Assembly (NCBI GenBank): GCA_947000775.1
Contig: CAMQGK010000001.1
Span: 857,001-921,000, forward strand
Reading direction: 5' to 3'
DNA length: 64,000 nucleotides
From: Pterois miles
Taxonomy: Eukaryota > Chordata > Actinopteri > Perciformes > Scorpaenidae
A model generated the notes under the pieces. The model was not told where the DNA came from. It ran no database searches and saw nothing but the letters and a program-made list of their open reading frames with translations. Positions within the stretch are counted from its first letter, which is position 1, and each line of letters opens with the position of its first letter. This document shows, piece by piece, positions 60,925-64,000 of the stretch. A program made the translations under genes and the position numbers.

Positions 60925-61090
60925 ATATAGAATAGAATAGAATAGAACAGCCTTTATTTTACATGGAAATAATTGTTTAAAATGACCAACATGTTGCGAC
61001 CATGATAGGTCTTCATCAGGGTCGCTGCCGGCATGCAGCAGCAGCTCCACACCCACACTACGCCACACTCATCAGGAAAGTGGGTCATTT
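60925..61090. repeat. AATAG tandem and repeat fragment
   Basis: ATAGAATAGAATAGAATAGAAC leads into CAGCCTTTATTTTACATGG and a segment with GACCATGATAGGTCTTCATC. Probably part of a dispersed element. Confidence 0.45.
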
Positions 61091-61569
61091 TTTAAAATTC
61101 TTAAAAATAAGGCTAATAATAAAGGCAATCATTTAAAAAAAGGCATTTTAAATTTGTTCAAACACTATAGAGTGCCTTGGATTATTTTTGAGGGAGCCTT
61201 GCATTTTGTCTTTTTTCAAGATGGCTCTCCACCCATGCAATGAGCCCTTCACAAGATCGAATGAGCCCAACACACCTGAACGATTGATTATGATTATTAT
61301 GATTATTATAAAGACCCAGCAGCACTCCATTGTCTTCATGATTTTATTTTTAATAGCTAGAGGATATTGATTATTTTTTTGTCAGCAACACACTTGGAAA
61401 TTATTTTACAATATAGCTAAAGTTTCAGTGGAGATTTTGTCTGTCAAATAAAATATAATCAGGCTATGCAGTGCATGGTGTCAGGATCAGGATCACATCA
61501 TGCCACTTGCATGGTGTAAACGGACATGGTAAGGAAGGACAGTGAAATTTCATTTACATATTTACAGTT

Positions 61570-61575
61570 TTTATT
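61570..61575 (-). terminator. slc18b1: Candidate slc18b1 polyadenylation signal
   Basis: AATAAA on the minus strand about 565 nt after the slc18b1 stop; the first such hexamer I see downstream of the stop. The cleavage site itself is not identifiable. Confidence 0.4.
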
Positions 61576-62139
61576 CAAATCAGTGCAAAAATCTTAAAAT
61601 TGTCCAGTCAGAAATGAAGACATGACATATTAAATTACAATCAGCAGTGAAATGAGGCTCCCTGTTATATTTAATTATACTGAGCAGCTCTTGACTTGTG
61701 TAACTTCAGCATGAAATCCAGGTCATATGATGTAGAAAACTAAGCTCATTAATACAGCAAAGCTTCAGAACAAAAGGCCCATTTAGTTTGGGATCTGGAC
61801 TTTCCAGTTTTCAACTAAAATCACGTTACATTCATTCACCATCATGTACAATATAAAGCAATCTATTTAAAATCTCAATACAGTTGTACCGCTTTGTTTT
61901 TAGGCTTTGTAGTTTAGGCTACAAACATTTCATAAAAACATACTATTACATAAAAAATTACCGTGACGCAAGTAGAAAGCACTACAATCTCAGCAACACC
62001 AAAAACGCATAATTTAAAATACATTAAAAAGCAAATAATATAAACAATAAAAACTAGTTGTGTTGATGCCGACAAGCAGCAGATACATTAAGATGTAGTT
62101 TTGTTAGGTATGGTGTCCTTCCACATGCTGCTGATGGCT

Positions 62140-63526
62140 TCATTCAGTCAGGAGAGGAGTGCTTTCATCTGTCCGCTGACTATCTTCTCGAACACTTCAA
62201 TTCAAACAGAAAAGTGAGTATTACACCCGGCATGCTCTTGAAATCTGTAGTATACAGCACATGTGAGATATCTAAATATGACATACTATAAATCTGATTA
62301 TTGTCGTTTGAAGTTTATTACCTTTGTCGTCGTGGGGGATGAAGCAGGTAATACACAGCGAGGAAAAAGGCCTGAGGACAGAGCGGTCATAGAGTTTCAT
62401 GAGTGTAATTGCAAAGAAAAGACAATCACATGCTTCTTTCTTCATCCTTAAATAAATGCTGTGCAAGTAAAGTGGCAGCTTTCATAGTGTTACGCTTTCT
62501 CTGTCACGCTGACAACATTTTAAAGGCTTGAAAATCAGCTGAATGACCGTTGAACCTGACAAAAAGCGGAGAGCGTGAGTAACTAATCATTTATTTACAA
62601 TGATATGGTCATAAAGTGTGAACTGGGATCTTTGAAATCAACAATAAGAATGCTAACATGCCAGCAAGTGAGCATGTCCTTTCAATTGTCACTGCTTCGT
62701 GTGACCTTTTCTCACATGGATTGTCGTGTACCTGAACACTGCACAGACTGATACTTACACCCAACAACGCCAGGCCTCCTTGGACTCCCGCTGCCCACTC
62801 GAAGCTCAGATGTTGCGTGATAAGGCCGCCCACTATCGGGCCATAAAACATCCTTTTAAAACATCAAAGGGCACAAGATAAGTACCAACCATTGACACAA
62901 TTCATTTCATTCCTACGGTCATTTTACAGCTACTGAAAAGCAAATGGCTTTTGGATATCGGTGGAAACCAGTAGGACTTACCCGAAAGACCAAAATGCCC
63001 CAAACAGTCCAGACACCATTCCAAGAGTGCTCAGCCCCTCTTCATATCCTTGTTCACTATAAAGAAGAATGTGGAGTATGTGTTTCCCCTTACATTATAC
63101 TGTATATACAGTACTTACTACACAGCTTTGTTGAATACTTGATTCTGATTGGTCAATCAAAACGTTCTACGGTCTGTTATTTCTTTATAACAGACCGTTG
63201 CTATGTATAACAGCCCGTTGCTATGGGACTCTGGCGGACCATTTTTATGTCAAATTATTGATTACTTATGTAAGTAGCCATGTAATAAGCGGGATAATGT
63301 ACAGCTAGCAGGTCATTGTTGTGAAATAAACCCTTCAGGGGAAGTAAAACCACATCACCACATTATTTACAACAATGACCGGCTCACTGTATGTTACCCC
63401 TTACTTAAAAACTAGAGTCAAGCCACTCACTATGCACATGTGATGATCTCAGGGAACGTGGGGATTGCAGTCATGCCCAGAGAAAGCCCAATTACACCAA
63501 GCATGACGACCAGCAACCACAGATGG
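62140..63526 (-). CDS. slc18b1: MFS transporter SLC18B1, C-terminal part
   Basis: Five C-terminal exons of a major-facilitator transporter of the vesicular amine family; SLC18B1 is described as a vesicular polyamine transporter. Exons: 63526-63431, 63056-62982, 62852-62759, 62371-62322, 62194-62140; phases 1/2, 2/2, 2/0, 0/2 join cleanly, and the stop is at 62142-62140. The visible part reads hydrophobic membrane segments (LWLLVVMLGVIGLSLG, GLALLGAFFLAVYYLL), the loop YEQGYEEGLSTLGMVSGLFG, and GPIVGGLITQHLSFEWAAGVQG, which matches the human C-terminal repeat GP-x-GG...FEWAA-VQG. The short cytosolic tail ends STPLLTE. The N-terminal half and the promoter are beyond the right edge. Convergent with ahi1. 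Confidence 0.88.
63120..63400. repeat. Dispersed teleost repeat, GATTCTGATTGGTCAAT type
   Basis: TTGTTGAATACTTGATTCTG and TAACAGACCGTTGCTATG are typical of a repeat seen widely in fish. Near its right end AACAATGACCGGCTC mirrors TAGCAGGTCATTGTTGTG. In an slc18b1 intron. Confidence 0.55.
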
Positions 63527-63604
63527 CTACATGTACAAACACACAAAAACAGAATAAAATATAAAGTTAGTACCGTTAGTCTTCAGGCAACACATCACCT
63601 ACTG

Positions 63605-63930
63605 AGTACTACTAGTGTTGGAGGAATTACTCAAATCTTTTATTTAACTAGAATTACTGGCAAGTTGTAATTTACATCCATGTCCGTCCAAAATGTGATC
63701 ACTTCAGCATTTTATCCCACTAGAAATTTCTGAGAAATTGTCACAATTAACACATTAATTCTCGAGTTACAGCCAAAAACATGTTTTGTGAAGTCACAGT
63801 GACTTTTGAACACCACAAATGAATCAGCTCAACAAAAGTGGACGTTTGTGCCAAATTTGAAGAAATCCGCTCAAGACATTCCTGAGGAATCACGTTCACG
63901 AGAATGGACAAGGCATAAAAATAGAAATAT
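63605..63930. repeat. Dispersed teleost repeat, GAATCACGTTCACGAGAATGG type
   Basis: GAAGTCACAGTGACTTTTGA and GAGGAATCACGTTCACGAGA match a repeat common in percomorph introns. In the slc18b1 intron at the right window edge. Confidence 0.5.
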
Positions 63931-64000
63931 TACATTGCATGAGCTCAAATACAGACTCAAGTCACTTTTTTCCCAGTTTGTGTTCTTGATAAGAGCTCAG

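Larger units (their letters stand above)
60891..62139. other. ahi1-slc18b1 convergent spacer and slc18b1 3' UTR
   Basis: Holds an AATAG-type short tandem tract and a dispersed-repeat fragment (60925-61090), AT-rich sequence without a gene, and, on the minus strand from 62139 down, the slc18b1 3' UTR with AATAAA at 61575-61570. Confidence 0.5.

Noticed and set aside
1..64000. CRISPR arrays, bacterial operons, replication origins
   Set aside because: Intron-rich vertebrate DNA; the regular short repeats present are microsatellites.

Overview
This 64 kb window is nuclear DNA of a ray-finned fish, most likely a spiny-rayed (percomorph) teleost. It has compact multi-exon vertebrate genes with GT-AG introns, and tRNA-derived SINEs and many small inverted-repeat DNA elements of kinds common in teleosts. 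It is not bacterial or viral. I rebuilt the genes exon by exon; every internal splice junction listed keeps the reading frame.

Five genes alternate strictly in strand. (1) Minus, 497-20,737: otoferlin (otof), a multi-C2 ferlin, with 40 coding exons visible; its last transmembrane exon lies off the left edge. (2) Plus, 26,951-33,710: map7 (ensconsin), complete, 15 coding exons, 636 aa. (3) Minus, 34,684-42,880: an armadillo-repeat protein collinear with yeast Vac8, complete, 13 exons, 571 aa; I know of no standard vertebrate gene name for it. (4) Plus, 44,804-60,468: ahi1 (jouberin), complete, 26 coding exons, 1226 aa, with WD40 and SH3 domains. (5) Minus, 62,140-63,526: the last five exons of slc18b1, a major-facilitator transporter; the rest lies off the right edge. 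Pairs 1/2 and 3/4 are head to head, pairs 2/3 and 4/5 tail to tail. In human, AHI1, MAP7 and SLC18B1 all map to 6q23, so this is a conserved neighbourhood with otoferlin and the Vac8-like gene next to it.

The functions are not one pathway: hair-cell exocytosis (otof), microtubule/kinesin scaffolding (map7), ciliary transition zone (ahi1), vesicular polyamine transport (slc18b1) and, by homology only, vacuole or lysosome membrane scaffolding (Vac8-like). The most notable observations are: an otoferlin with no recognisable C2A exons and an in-frame TGA in the linker exon just before the usable start; a perfect 10-bp CLEAR/E-box palindrome 64 bp upstream of the Vac8-like start codon; two upstream AUGs crowding the ahi1 start codon; a TCTCGCGAGA promoter palindrome at ahi1; a shared palindromic polyadenylation signal between map7 and the Vac8-like gene; and several nested or duplicated repeats in introns.
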